Positions 12,201 through 15,121 of a DNA stretch of 15,121 bases are shown here, one piece after another. Position numbers and translations under genes: made by a program. The notes beneath the pieces were generated by a model. That model saw only the letters and a list, made by a program, of their open reading frames with translations. It ran no database searches and was not told the origin of the DNA. The DNA is from Saccoglossus kowalevskii (taxonomy: Eukaryota; Hemichordata; Enteropneusta; Harrimaniidae), in the NCBI RefSeq assembly GCF_000003605.2, contig NW_003124899.1:51462-66582 (forward strand). Direction: 5' to 3'. Position 1 is the stretch's first letter. Each line of letters starts with the position of its first letter.

Positions 12201-12502
12201 TGAAGACGACACTTCATAGTGATATGGCTCGGGGTGTTCCTTCACCATTATGCTCCACCTAAAATATTGTAAGAAAGCGGTTTGATTCAAAACTGATTGA
12301 TTACAATTAATTGATTCCTTGATTGATAGATTTTGTTTTCACCTGATGGTTTCACAACTTACCTGTCTAGCATGGTAGTTTTGGCTCTTTCAAGTTTTTC
12401 TAATATCGTTAGGAGCTGCGCATCATCGTCGATGACCGTGCCCCAACCGAGTACACGAGCCAAATCATTGCCAGTGCCCAATGGCAGAACACCTATTTGA
12501 CA
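192..12502 (-). CDS. DGKD/DGKH: Type II diacylglycerol kinase (DGK delta/eta/kappa-like), 17 internal exons, partial at both ends
   Basis: The enzyme phosphorylates diacylglycerol with ATP to phosphatidic acid, ending DAG signalling (to PKC, for example) at membranes. The spliced exons give 841 codons plus one base in a single frame. Fragment residues 1-46 carry the nucleotide-binding loop [13 protein letters not shown]. Residues about 47-145 hold LDRWSIM and [18 protein letters not shown]. Residues about 146-450 are the variable linker, with the family motif [18 protein letters not shown]. Residues about 465-655 are the accessory catalytic half ([58 protein letters not shown]). Residues 656-841 are the helical and basic C-terminal region. 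This order and the split catalytic domain are diagnostic of type II DGKs. Vertebrate relatives are about 1,150-1,220 residues long, so the PH, C1 and first catalytic parts are missing to the right and the SAM region to the left. Invertebrates usually have a single gene ancestral to DGKD, DGKH and DGKK, so the symbol marks family only. The start and stop codons are outside the window. Confidence 0.96.
395..533. repeat. 21-bp minisatellite, about 6.5 copies
   Basis: The unit tgtgcgcatcgtacgacagac repeats with an exact 21-base period (starts at 395, 416, 437, 458, 479, 500, 521). Variation is limited to a few positions (cac/cgc, cat/cgt, tac/tat). Because 21 is a multiple of three, frames stay open and read as heptapeptide repeats such as YDAHSLS on the minus strand. 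That is an artefact of an intronic repeat. Each unit contains two 6-bp palindromes, tgcgca and cgtacg. It lies in the W16-W17 intron (298-677), which otherwise shows nothing. Confidence 0.95.
678..788 (-). CDS. DGKD/DGKH: DGK exon W16: helical segment ([16 protein letters not shown])
   Basis: The 111-bp exon (37 codons, phase 0-0) reads [20 protein letters not shown] then [17 protein letters not shown]. It parallels the [20 protein letters not shown] segment and its acidic end in DGK delta. The acceptor is ctctgtttttag and the donor is GAG|GTGAGT. Confidence 0.91.
789..1197 (-). other. W15-W16 intron, nothing recognised
   Basis: This is a 409-bp AT-rich intron bounded by consensus splice sites. 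A 68-codon plus-strand open frame at 927-1133 has no recognisable motif and is probably chance. Confidence 0.8.
1198..1293 (-). CDS. DGKD/DGKH: DGK exon W15: helical segment ([15 protein letters not shown])
   Basis: The 96-bp exon (32 codons, phase 0-0) reads [20 protein letters not shown] then [12 protein letters not shown]. Conservation is low, but pattern and position match the VNNFRALRSETELLL helix of vertebrate DGK delta. Acceptor tatgtag (short pyrimidine tract); donor TTG|GTAAGT. Confidence 0.87.
1294..1731 (-). other. W14-W15 intron with a short AAC-rich tract
   Basis: A 438-bp AT-rich intron. A short impure (gacaac/aacaat) tract sits near 1388-1430. No further gene, RNA or repeat is visible. 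Confidence 0.75.
1732..1843 (-). CDS. DGKD/DGKH: DGK exon W14: helical segment ([18 protein letters not shown])
   Basis: This 112-bp exon goes from phase 2 to phase 0. It reads [20 protein letters not shown] then [17 protein letters not shown], corresponding to the [20 protein letters not shown] helix of DGK delta. The acceptor is ttttcccgacag and the donor is GAG|GTAAGC. Confidence 0.93.
1844..2502 (-). other. W13-W14 intron, nothing recognised
   Basis: A 659-bp intron. Minus-strand open frames at 1915-2100 and 2153-2341 (61 and 62 codons) do not match any DGK segment, and the W13-W14 join is complete without them. The part around 2100-2340 has a more balanced base composition than its flanks and could be an old dispersed-repeat fragment, which I cannot name. 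Confidence 0.65.
2503..2642 (-). CDS. DGKD/DGKH: DGK exon W13: post-catalytic region (AFETTLQMW)
   Basis: This 140-bp exon goes from phase 0 to phase 2. It begins [20 protein letters not shown], which matches the RAFESTLKSWEDK continuation in vertebrates after RDR. It ends ADASATLIK plus two bases. The donor is AATG|GTAAAA, and the split codon joins W14 as Cys to give [19 protein letters not shown], equivalent to the family's LIHSIREIAQSHRDMEQEL. The low-consensus donor is supported by this match. Confidence 0.93.
2810..2944 (-). CDS. DGKD/DGKH: DGK exon W12: end of accessory domain (VDGEAW...[10 protein letters not shown])
   Basis: The 135-bp exon (45 codons, phase 0-0) reads [20 protein letters not shown] then [20 protein letters not shown] and [25 protein letters not shown] is one of the most recognisable DGK stretches and closes the catalytic unit. 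Acceptor gtattgcag; donor AGG|GTAGGT. Confidence 0.98.
3075..3715. repeat. Array of ~157-bp tandem repeats ending in a hairpin, possible non-autonomous mobile element
   Basis: Units begin tatcaa(a/c)gcaatc at 3121, 3278, 3435 and 3589, with spacings of 157, 157 and 154 bases. The last is partial, and a degenerate end of a further unit is visible at about 3075-3120. Shared blocks include taccaaaaatgacaaaaata and aaatgaacaaatctgag. The right edge leaves the repeat for a unique end closed by an inverted repeat at 3682-3712 (agctcc...ggagct). Few ~160-bp units plus a short hairpin-bearing end is the layout described for pearl-type elements of bivalves and related echinoderm elements, considered Helentron-like. 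The family assignment is inference. Confidence 0.8.
3754..3768 (+). promoter_or_regulatory. CTCF-type consensus motif
   Basis: The 15 bases ccactaggtggcact satisfy every position of the degenerate CTCF core CCASYAGRKGGCRSY. The site lies in the W11-W12 intron, about 70 bases beyond the W11 donor in transcription direction and just outside the ~157-bp array. Binding is inferred only; CTCF and its motif are conserved in most bilaterians. Confidence 0.45.
3839..3952 (-). CDS. DGKD/DGKH: DGK exon W11: [14 protein letters not shown] segment
   Basis: The 114-bp exon (38 codons, phase 0-0) reads [20 protein letters not shown] then [18 protein letters not shown]. It aligns without gaps to the [20 protein letters not shown] block of vertebrate relatives. 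The acceptor is tttttcag and the donor is CAG|GTAAGA. A CTCF-type consensus lies about 70 bp into the following intron. Confidence 0.97.
3953..4329 (-). other. W10-W11 intron, nothing recognised
   Basis: A 377-bp AT-rich intron with consensus ends. No coding segment, RNA or structured repeat is visible. Confidence 0.8.
4330..4437 (-). CDS. DGKD/DGKH: DGK exon W10: accessory domain (LNIPSY...NFWGG)
   Basis: The 108-bp exon (36 codons, phase 0-0) reads [20 protein letters not shown] then [22 protein letters not shown] and NFWGG are core accessory-domain motifs. The usual vertebrate text SYAGGTNFWGG has Met for Ala and Tyr for Thr here. The acceptor is ctttccactcag and the donor is TCA|GTAAGG. 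Confidence 0.97.
4705..4821. repeat. Three identical 39-bp tandem copies spanning the W9 5' splice site
   Basis: Copies start at 4705, 4744 and 4783 and look identical by eye. Each holds cactcacctcaag, the complement of exon end plus donor (CTTGAG|GTGAGTG). The copy at 4783-4821 includes the true W9 exon end and donor; the other two lie deeper in the intron. It is a tandem duplication of an exon-intron junction. The rest of the 374-bp intron (4438-4704) shows nothing else. Confidence 0.97.
4812..4908 (-). CDS. DGKD/DGKH: DGK exon W9: RSRTK...WYG segment, donor junction copied downstream
   Basis: This 97-bp exon goes from phase 2 to phase 0. It reads [20 protein letters not shown] then [13 protein letters not shown], matching the CRSRTK-WYG-KNLEQ block of the family. 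The acceptor is ttttttgtccag and the donor is GAG|GTGAGT. The last ten exon bases, the donor and the first intron bases form the exon-proximal copy of a 39-bp tandem triplication running into the intron, so two further identical donors follow. Use of either would insert an in-frame TGA. Confidence 0.97.
5046..5156 (-). CDS. DGKD/DGKH: DGK exon W8: start of accessory catalytic half ([12 protein letters not shown])
   Basis: This 111-bp exon is phase 2-2. It encodes [20 protein letters not shown] followed by [16 protein letters not shown]. This block is nearly invariant in type II DGKs and opens the DAGK accessory domain. Donor GTATTG is the weakest GT donor of the gene; acceptor ttatttccag. Confidence 0.97.
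5721..5985. repeat. 13-bp minisatellite, about 20 copies
   Basis: The unit gagctttgccgca repeats with period 13 over 265 bases. Common variants are gccaca for gccgca and gaacttt for gagcttt. Because 13 is not a multiple of three and the unit lacks stops in any phase, long open frames appear in several frames on both strands, all reading the same 13-residue motif ([13 protein letters not shown] on plus). They should not be annotated as proteins. The unit is nearly self-complementary (gctttg-ccg-cagagc). It lies in the W7-W8 intron; its edge is 21 bases from the W7 donor. The remainder of this intron, 5157-5720, shows nothing recognisable. Confidence 0.97.
6007..6130 (-). CDS. DGKD/DGKH: DGK exon W7: end of linker ([10 protein letters not shown])
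   Basis: This 124-bp exon goes from phase 1 to phase 2. It reads [20 protein letters not shown] then [20 protein letters not shown]. This corresponds to the [21 protein letters not shown] region just before the accessory catalytic half in DGK eta. The acceptor is ttttttgcag and the donor is GT|GTGAGT. A 13-bp minisatellite begins 21 bases inside the downstream intron, very close to this donor. Confidence 0.95.
6131..8159 (-). other. W6-W7 intron with GC donor
   Basis: A 2,029-bp intron whose donor dinucleotide (transcript GC) is at 8158-8159 and whose acceptor is ttttttgcag at 6131. Apart from the 40-bp repeats it is AT-rich and unremarkable. A 12-bp perfect palindrome (atatgcgcatat) lies at 6294-6305 and an AT palindrome-like stretch at about 7220-7245. 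A 63-codon plus-strand frame at 7494-7685 has no recognisable motif. Confidence 0.8.
6662..6785. repeat. Three 40-bp direct repeats with an internal palindrome
   Basis: Copies at 6662-6701, 6702-6741 and 6742-6781, plus four bases of a fourth, look identical by eye. Each begins with the perfect palindrome gtacatgtac and ends gttaaagggc. The same palindrome occurs once more at about 7491-7500. Identity between copies suggests a recent duplication. It lies in the W6-W7 intron. Confidence 0.96.
8160..8300 (-). CDS. DGKD/DGKH: DGK exon W6: linker exon with a GC 5' splice donor
   Basis: The 141-bp exon (47 codons) is phase 1-1. It lies behind a very strong pyrimidine tract (attgcttctccttctctcctttccgtag). 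It reads [20 protein letters not shown] and later [20 protein letters not shown], ending STLQ plus one base. The only donor that keeps the frame into W7 is CAAG|GCAAGT. That is a GC-AG intron with an otherwise perfect consensus. A nearby GT (CAA|GTGAAT) would end in phase 2 and break W7. The sequence is weakly like the segment before the RAGL/LLAN region of vertebrate DGK eta. Skipping this exon preserves the frame. Confidence 0.87.
8301..8700 (-). other. W5-W6 intron
   Basis: A 400-bp intron with donor GTGAGT and a long pyrimidine tract at the acceptor. No further feature is visible. Confidence 0.85.
8701..9081 (-). CDS. DGKD/DGKH: DGK exon W5: variable linker, Ala/Ser-rich then basic, symmetric phase 1-1
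   Basis: The 381-bp exon (127 codons) begins (A)[11 protein letters not shown], which is conserved in vertebrate DGK delta and confirms the join to W4. The rest is not conserved with anything I recognise: an alanine/valine-rich run ([15 protein letters not shown]), a middle rich in Ile, Thr and Asp, a second Ala run ([10 protein letters not shown]), then [16 protein letters not shown] and a lysine-rich end ([10 protein letters not shown]). The exon is frame-neutral, so it could be skipped without a shift. The SP dipeptides could be phosphorylation sites (inference). Donor GTGAGT; acceptor tttctatcag. Confidence 0.92.
9545..10842 (+). mobile_element. Degenerate non-LTR retrotransposon fragment (reverse transcriptase)
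   Basis: The plus strand, antisense to the kinase, codes piecewise for a reverse transcriptase of LINE type. Visible motifs in order are VPIPKD then [18 protein letters not shown] (about 9650-9750), FMDASKAFD (catalytic motif A, about 9890-9930), [20 protein letters not shown] (about 10066-10125), YADDIVVFS (catalytic YADD box, about 10198-10224), and a thumb-like segment [18 protein letters not shown] (about 10400-10460). The frame is broken by stops or shifts near 10003-10039, 10321-10361 and 10518-10573, so it is dead. No endonuclease is seen upstream, which suggests 5' truncation. It ends in aataaa and a short (taa)n tract at 10813-10842, the usual 3' tail of several LINE clades. The clade cannot be assigned by eye. 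Confidence 0.9.
11122..11249. mobile_element. 128-bp foldback (MITE-like) element
   Basis: Two arms of about 50 bases, 11122-11170 and 11200-11249, are near-perfect reverse complements with a handful of mismatches and one single-base gap. Both ends read aataacccccc... outward, and a 29-base loop separates the arms. The size and long terminal inverted repeats fit a miniature inverted-repeat element. No clear target-site duplication is visible and the superfamily cannot be named. Confidence 0.85.
11333..11645 (-). CDS. DGKD/DGKH: DGK exon W4: start of inter-catalytic linker, acidic stretch, [15 protein letters not shown] motif
   Basis: This 313-bp exon goes from phase 0 to phase 1. It opens with [15 protein letters not shown], matching the VLNEKL helix of vertebrate relatives. 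About 60 residues dominated by Glu, Asp and Lys follow, including an EIEEEE run. It ends with the conserved [20 protein letters not shown]. The charged middle is low-complexity and probably unstructured (inference from composition). The donor GTCAGT is slightly unusual but acceptable. The following intron is the longest complete one (2,251 bp) and is filled with transposon remains. Confidence 0.95.
11671..11770. repeat. Solo diverged copy of the ~157-bp repeat family
   Basis: The stretch acaagaagaagttgaaaata through caatctgag parallels the unit of the 3075-3715 array in the same orientation. It includes the nearly exact block taccaaaaatgacaaaaata and the sequence around aaattag-gaattg. It sits in the 164-bp W3-W4 intron and fills most of it. 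Confidence 0.8.
11810..11909 (-). CDS. DGKD/DGKH: DGK exon W3: VLCETVKDF segment
   Basis: This 100-bp exon goes from phase 2 to phase 0. It reads (K)[14 protein letters not shown] and then an acidic, serine-rich tail ([12 protein letters not shown]). [11 protein letters not shown] is a hallmark of the DGK delta/eta group, directly after SSAK. The acceptor is ttcgttttcag and the donor is AAA|GTAAGT. The introns on either side are short (154 and 164 bp). Confidence 0.96.
12064..12258 (-). CDS. DGKD/DGKH: DGK exon W2: RWSIM to SSAK catalytic segment
   Basis: This 195-bp exon is phase 2 to phase 2. Joined to W1 it continues LDRWSIM, then a stretch rich in serine and threonine, then [20 protein letters not shown] and VISSAK. 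The YEDSV and HSVVISSAK pieces are strongly conserved in vertebrate type II DGKs. The segment between them (fragment residues about 54-85) is the part that differs. The donor is AAA|GTACGT and the acceptor ends attttag. Confidence 0.96.
12363..12502 (-). CDS. DGKD/DGKH: DGK exon W1: nucleotide-binding loop of the catalytic domain
   Basis: This 140-bp exon enters in phase 0 and leaves in phase 2. It encodes 46 codons beginning [20 protein letters not shown] and ending ERAKTTMLD plus two bases. The glycine-rich GTGND segment is the nucleotide-binding part of the DAGK catalytic domain. The acceptor is a pyrimidine-rich stretch ending ttcattcag; the donor is CAG|GTAAGT. It matches the DGK delta/eta family almost residue for residue. 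The preceding exon should carry the GGDGS motif and is not found in the window. Confidence 0.97.
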
Positions 12503-12892
12503 CTGAATGAACAAGGAGTTGAAATGAGTCAGTTGATCTTCATATGCAAATGATATACATCACTCATGTCACAACACAGCTGGAACTAAACAAAGACTGC
12601 ATTGGCCAACCAGAAGTCAGCTTACATGTACACATATTGATCAGATCTTGTTTCAAATCAGGATCAACATCTCACTACAAAAAACTCAAATTTCCTGAGA
12701 AATATACATTATCCTACCATACAGATTTGCATATTACAGTAAAACTGAGAAATTCACAAGACAATTATGTCATGTTTTTTCAAGTCAGTAAGAAATTTGG
12801 TAACAGTGAATAATTTATTAGTTTAGTGACTTTTGTGCTCTTTCCCTAACAAAATTCTAGAGTTTCAAAAATTGTTCGTTTTACAGCAATAG

Positions 12893-13260
12893 ACCGTTCT
12901 CCGTTCACTGTGAGAATCACGCATTATGCGTGAAATCGAACGTAAAAACAGGACAAACAAAGGTCATAGCGTCGTACTCGCGTCAAACATCGCGTGGGAT
13001 TCGACAAACGCGAAAGTATTTCGGGGACATTTCCATGCTTAATAATGTGCTGTCCACATTTGATGATAGGCAATTTCGATTAAGTAAGGGTATTCGGAAG
13101 CAATATTCCTCTGTCGAAGATCGGCCGGTCAATGTAAGCTACGAAATAAAGAAATTCTAGTTCAAAATCAAATCGTTTGATTTTTGCGGCAGACGTTCGA
13201 CGCGCATCTTTCATGCATATCGCGAGATCTCGCAATTGTACGGAAAATCACCTATTTAAC
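12893..13260. other. CpG-rich patch with clustered palindromes
   Basis: By eye there are about 33 CpG dinucleotides in roughly 370 bases, far denser than the flanks. Palindromes include cacgcat/atgcgtg at about 12917-12931, aaaatcaaa/tttgatttt near 13164-13184, and gcgagatctcgc near 13222-13233. A 76-codon plus-strand open frame (12930-13160) has no recognised motif and its listed start is GTG. It could be an unmethylated regulatory element or alternative promoter, or a younger mobile-element fragment. Confidence 0.5.
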
Positions 13261-13548
13261 AACAACAATTTTATTTATTTTTTTCGTCTAAATGTTAATG
13301 AACACTACACAGGTTTATTACAAAAAAAGCTATTCAGACTCAAAACAGAAAAGAAACTACGTTGATATTGAAAAGAAGAATAAAAGAATGGATTCACTTA
13401 CTTGCTATGTATAGATTCAAGCAGATGAACAAAATAACAGAGAATGAAAAGAAAGAAAAAAAAGACAGAATGAGAAGACAAAGTAATAAATCTGATGACA
13501 TGACAAGAATGCGAGAAGATAGCATGAGATAACCAATAAGTTGATGAA

Positions 13549-13609
13549 TCACCCTCTAGTCAGCTATGACTGGTTACTTTGTTTTTATGCAAAGCATTCA
13601 AGAGGGCGA
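13549..13609. repeat. Short imperfect inverted repeat
   Basis: The ends tcaccctctag (13549-13559) and caagagggcga (13599-13609) are reverse complements except at two positions. An inner agtca-gctatgact palindrome adjoins the left arm. It may be a very short MITE relic. Confidence 0.4.
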
Positions 13610-14584
13610 CATTGCATAACAAGAATAAAATTATTTTTATTGACAGCACTGAGTAAGATTTGGCTACAAAACTGAAAAACATTCATTTGATTAGACGTTA
13701 CTGGCAACAATCAATATCCGTAGGGAGTTAATAAGAAATTATCTTCAGTTGATCACAAAAAATAAACATGCCTGTGGCAAAAGTGATTGACAATTTACAT
13801 GTACATGAGTCTATTGACCTTGAGAATGTCATTTGCCATGCTGACAATCAGTAATTCAAAACACCTCAGTGTGGACAAATCTGAAAGGCTGAGAAACTCA
13901 AGTCAAATGATACAACCCTACTTTTGTAAACAAGTGAATCAGAATTTGTTTTTCCTTTAAACCTTAAGATATTTTTAATGTTTTTGTTTTTTTTTAAGTT
14001 TTATACTTATTTTGAGTGTGTATATTACAGAAGAGTCAAGATATGTCGCAAGCATAAATACAAGTTTAAATTTTAGACAACATTTCAAGTAAATGTTGGA
14101 CTGAATTGAAAGTTTGAGATTTTTGAATGGCGAATGGGTATAAAACTGATTCATAATTTTCAGATTTTGCATGTTACCTATCAGAAATCAAAAAAAAAAA
14201 AATATTAAGGCTGAATTACAAGCCCCAAGGGAAGAGAAAACACATAGAATGAATGGCAACAGGACCTAGGAAATGCACAAGGTGGAGGTTGATTGTTGAC
14301 ACCTTATGATCCTGAAGGGGCCAAGAGGGATAGATCCATGAAGACTGTGTTGTACAAACATGATAGTTTTGATCATATCAAACAATTGCATTACATTGTC
14401 CCTGTAAATTATGGTCAGCCATAATTTTAAATCAAATCTACGAAACACAAGCCATGCATGGCACAGTCCCTGTTAGTTATCAAATTTAAGATATATATTC
14501 TTGTTTATAGTAATATAGTTGGAATACAAACATGTCAGAAATATGATTATGATGATTGTTTAACATTAAAATGATTGACATTTG

Positions 14585-14890
14585 TATCTGATCAAACAAG
14601 AGCATGTCAGAGTTATGGCTCTCAAAGCACATTCATTAAAACAAAATGGCCACCAGTCAGCCATTTTGAATCTGTTCTGAAAAATAAAATGACGCCAGGA
14701 ACTCATAATGTATGTACCAAGTTTGAACAAAATCCATCCATAAATGCCAGAAATGCTTGATATTTGATGATTTTTTAGCACAAAAATGGCCACCATTCGG
14801 CCATTTTGAATAGGATCGTCAAACCAATATATCTGTACATCTATGATATGATGTATAATGAATATTTAAAATTTGAACATAATCAGTCAA
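14585..14890. repeat. Diverged dimer of a ~140-bp repeat, each unit with a hairpin
   Basis: Two hairpins occur 140 bases apart: aaaatggc/gccatttt (14643-14650 and 14660-14667) and aaaatggcc/ggccatttt (14783-14791 and 14799-14807), both followed by gaat. About 60-70 bases after each, a tttgaaca-aat block recurs. This suggests two old tandem units. The family is not identified. Confidence 0.55.
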
Positions 14891-15121
14891 AGTATCTTAT
14901 TTGTATACAAGCCGCAAAATTTAAATTAACAGTACCTAGTTGATTAATAACAGTGGAATTGGTGAATGAAGTGAAATAATTAAGAAATAGAAAAAAAGTG
15001 CCCCTATATTTATAATTATTAACTGTTCCTTTTAATAAAGTTAAAAACTGGAAATAACAAGAATTGATTATTAACCATATTAACTGACTAGTTCCTGAAT
15101 TTCCTACCTTCCATCAACATG

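Larger units (their letters stand above)
12503..15121 (-). other. Partial intron upstream of W1
   Basis: The exon that should precede W1 (with GGDGS and VGWVLSEID) was searched for by eye on the minus strand and not found, so at least 2.6 kb of intron is inferred. It holds a CpG-rich patch (12893-13260), a 61-bp imperfect inverted repeat (13549-13609) and a diverged dimer with hairpins (14585-14890). The rest is AT-rich and without recognised features. Confidence 0.75.

Noticed and set aside
12930-13160. A 76-codon plus-strand frame in the CpG-rich patch, possibly a small gene
   Set aside because: It has no ATG at its start, no recognised motif and no splice partners. Its openness follows partly from local composition.
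15108-15121. A possible end of an upstream kinase exon: gttgatggaag followed by a good donor (GTAGGA), tempting as part of the DGK GGDGS motif
   Set aside because: The visible codons would read V-D-G rather than G-G-D-G, and the frame needed to enter W1 in phase 0 gives a TGA in these bases. An extra exon would be needed and none was found between 12503 and 15107. Too little sequence remains to decide.

Overview
The window looks like an AT-rich, intron-rich animal genome, most likely a marine invertebrate. Exons are short, splice junctions are canonical, and the introns hold several classes of dispersed and tandem repeats. The phylum cannot be fixed from the sequence. One intronic array of ~157-bp units with a hairpin at its edge recalls elements known from bivalves and echinoderms, but that is only a hint.

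One host gene is recognisable. It is on the minus strand and crosses the whole window: a type II diacylglycerol kinase, the invertebrate relative of vertebrate DGK-delta/eta/kappa (DGKD/DGKH/DGKK). I resolve 17 exons, called W1 to W17 in transcription order, from 12502 down to 192. They join in one open frame of 841 codons plus one base, and all 16 internal junctions agree in phase. The fragment begins inside the catalytic domain at the nucleotide-binding loop ([13 protein letters not shown]). It continues through the first catalytic half, a long variable linker that splits the catalytic domain, the complete accessory catalytic half, and the helical and basic C-terminal region. The N-terminal PH and C1 domains and the first part of the catalytic domain lie beyond 15121. 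The C-terminal SAM domain, if present, lies below position 1. Fifteen of the 16 internal introns are GT-AG. The one between W6 and W7 uses a GC donor, and frame continuity requires it.

The rest is intronic. 12503-15121 is the partial intron upstream of W1, with a CpG-rich patch and a diverged hairpin-bearing dimer. 9082-11332 holds a broken non-LTR retrotransposon antisense to the kinase and a 128-bp foldback element. 6131-8159 holds three 40-bp direct repeats. 5157-6006 carries a 13-bp minisatellite almost touching the donor of W7. 4438-4811 carries a 39-bp tandem triplication that copies the W9 donor junction. 2945-3838 has the ~157-bp array and a CTCF-type consensus motif. 298-677 has a 21-bp minisatellite. 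No plus-strand host gene, tRNA, rRNA or CRISPR array was recognised.

I found no undescribed biochemical system. The most unusual material is the way repeats interact with splice junctions: the triplicated 5' splice site, the minisatellite 21 bases inside a donor, the GC-AG intron, and two frame-preserving linker exons around it.
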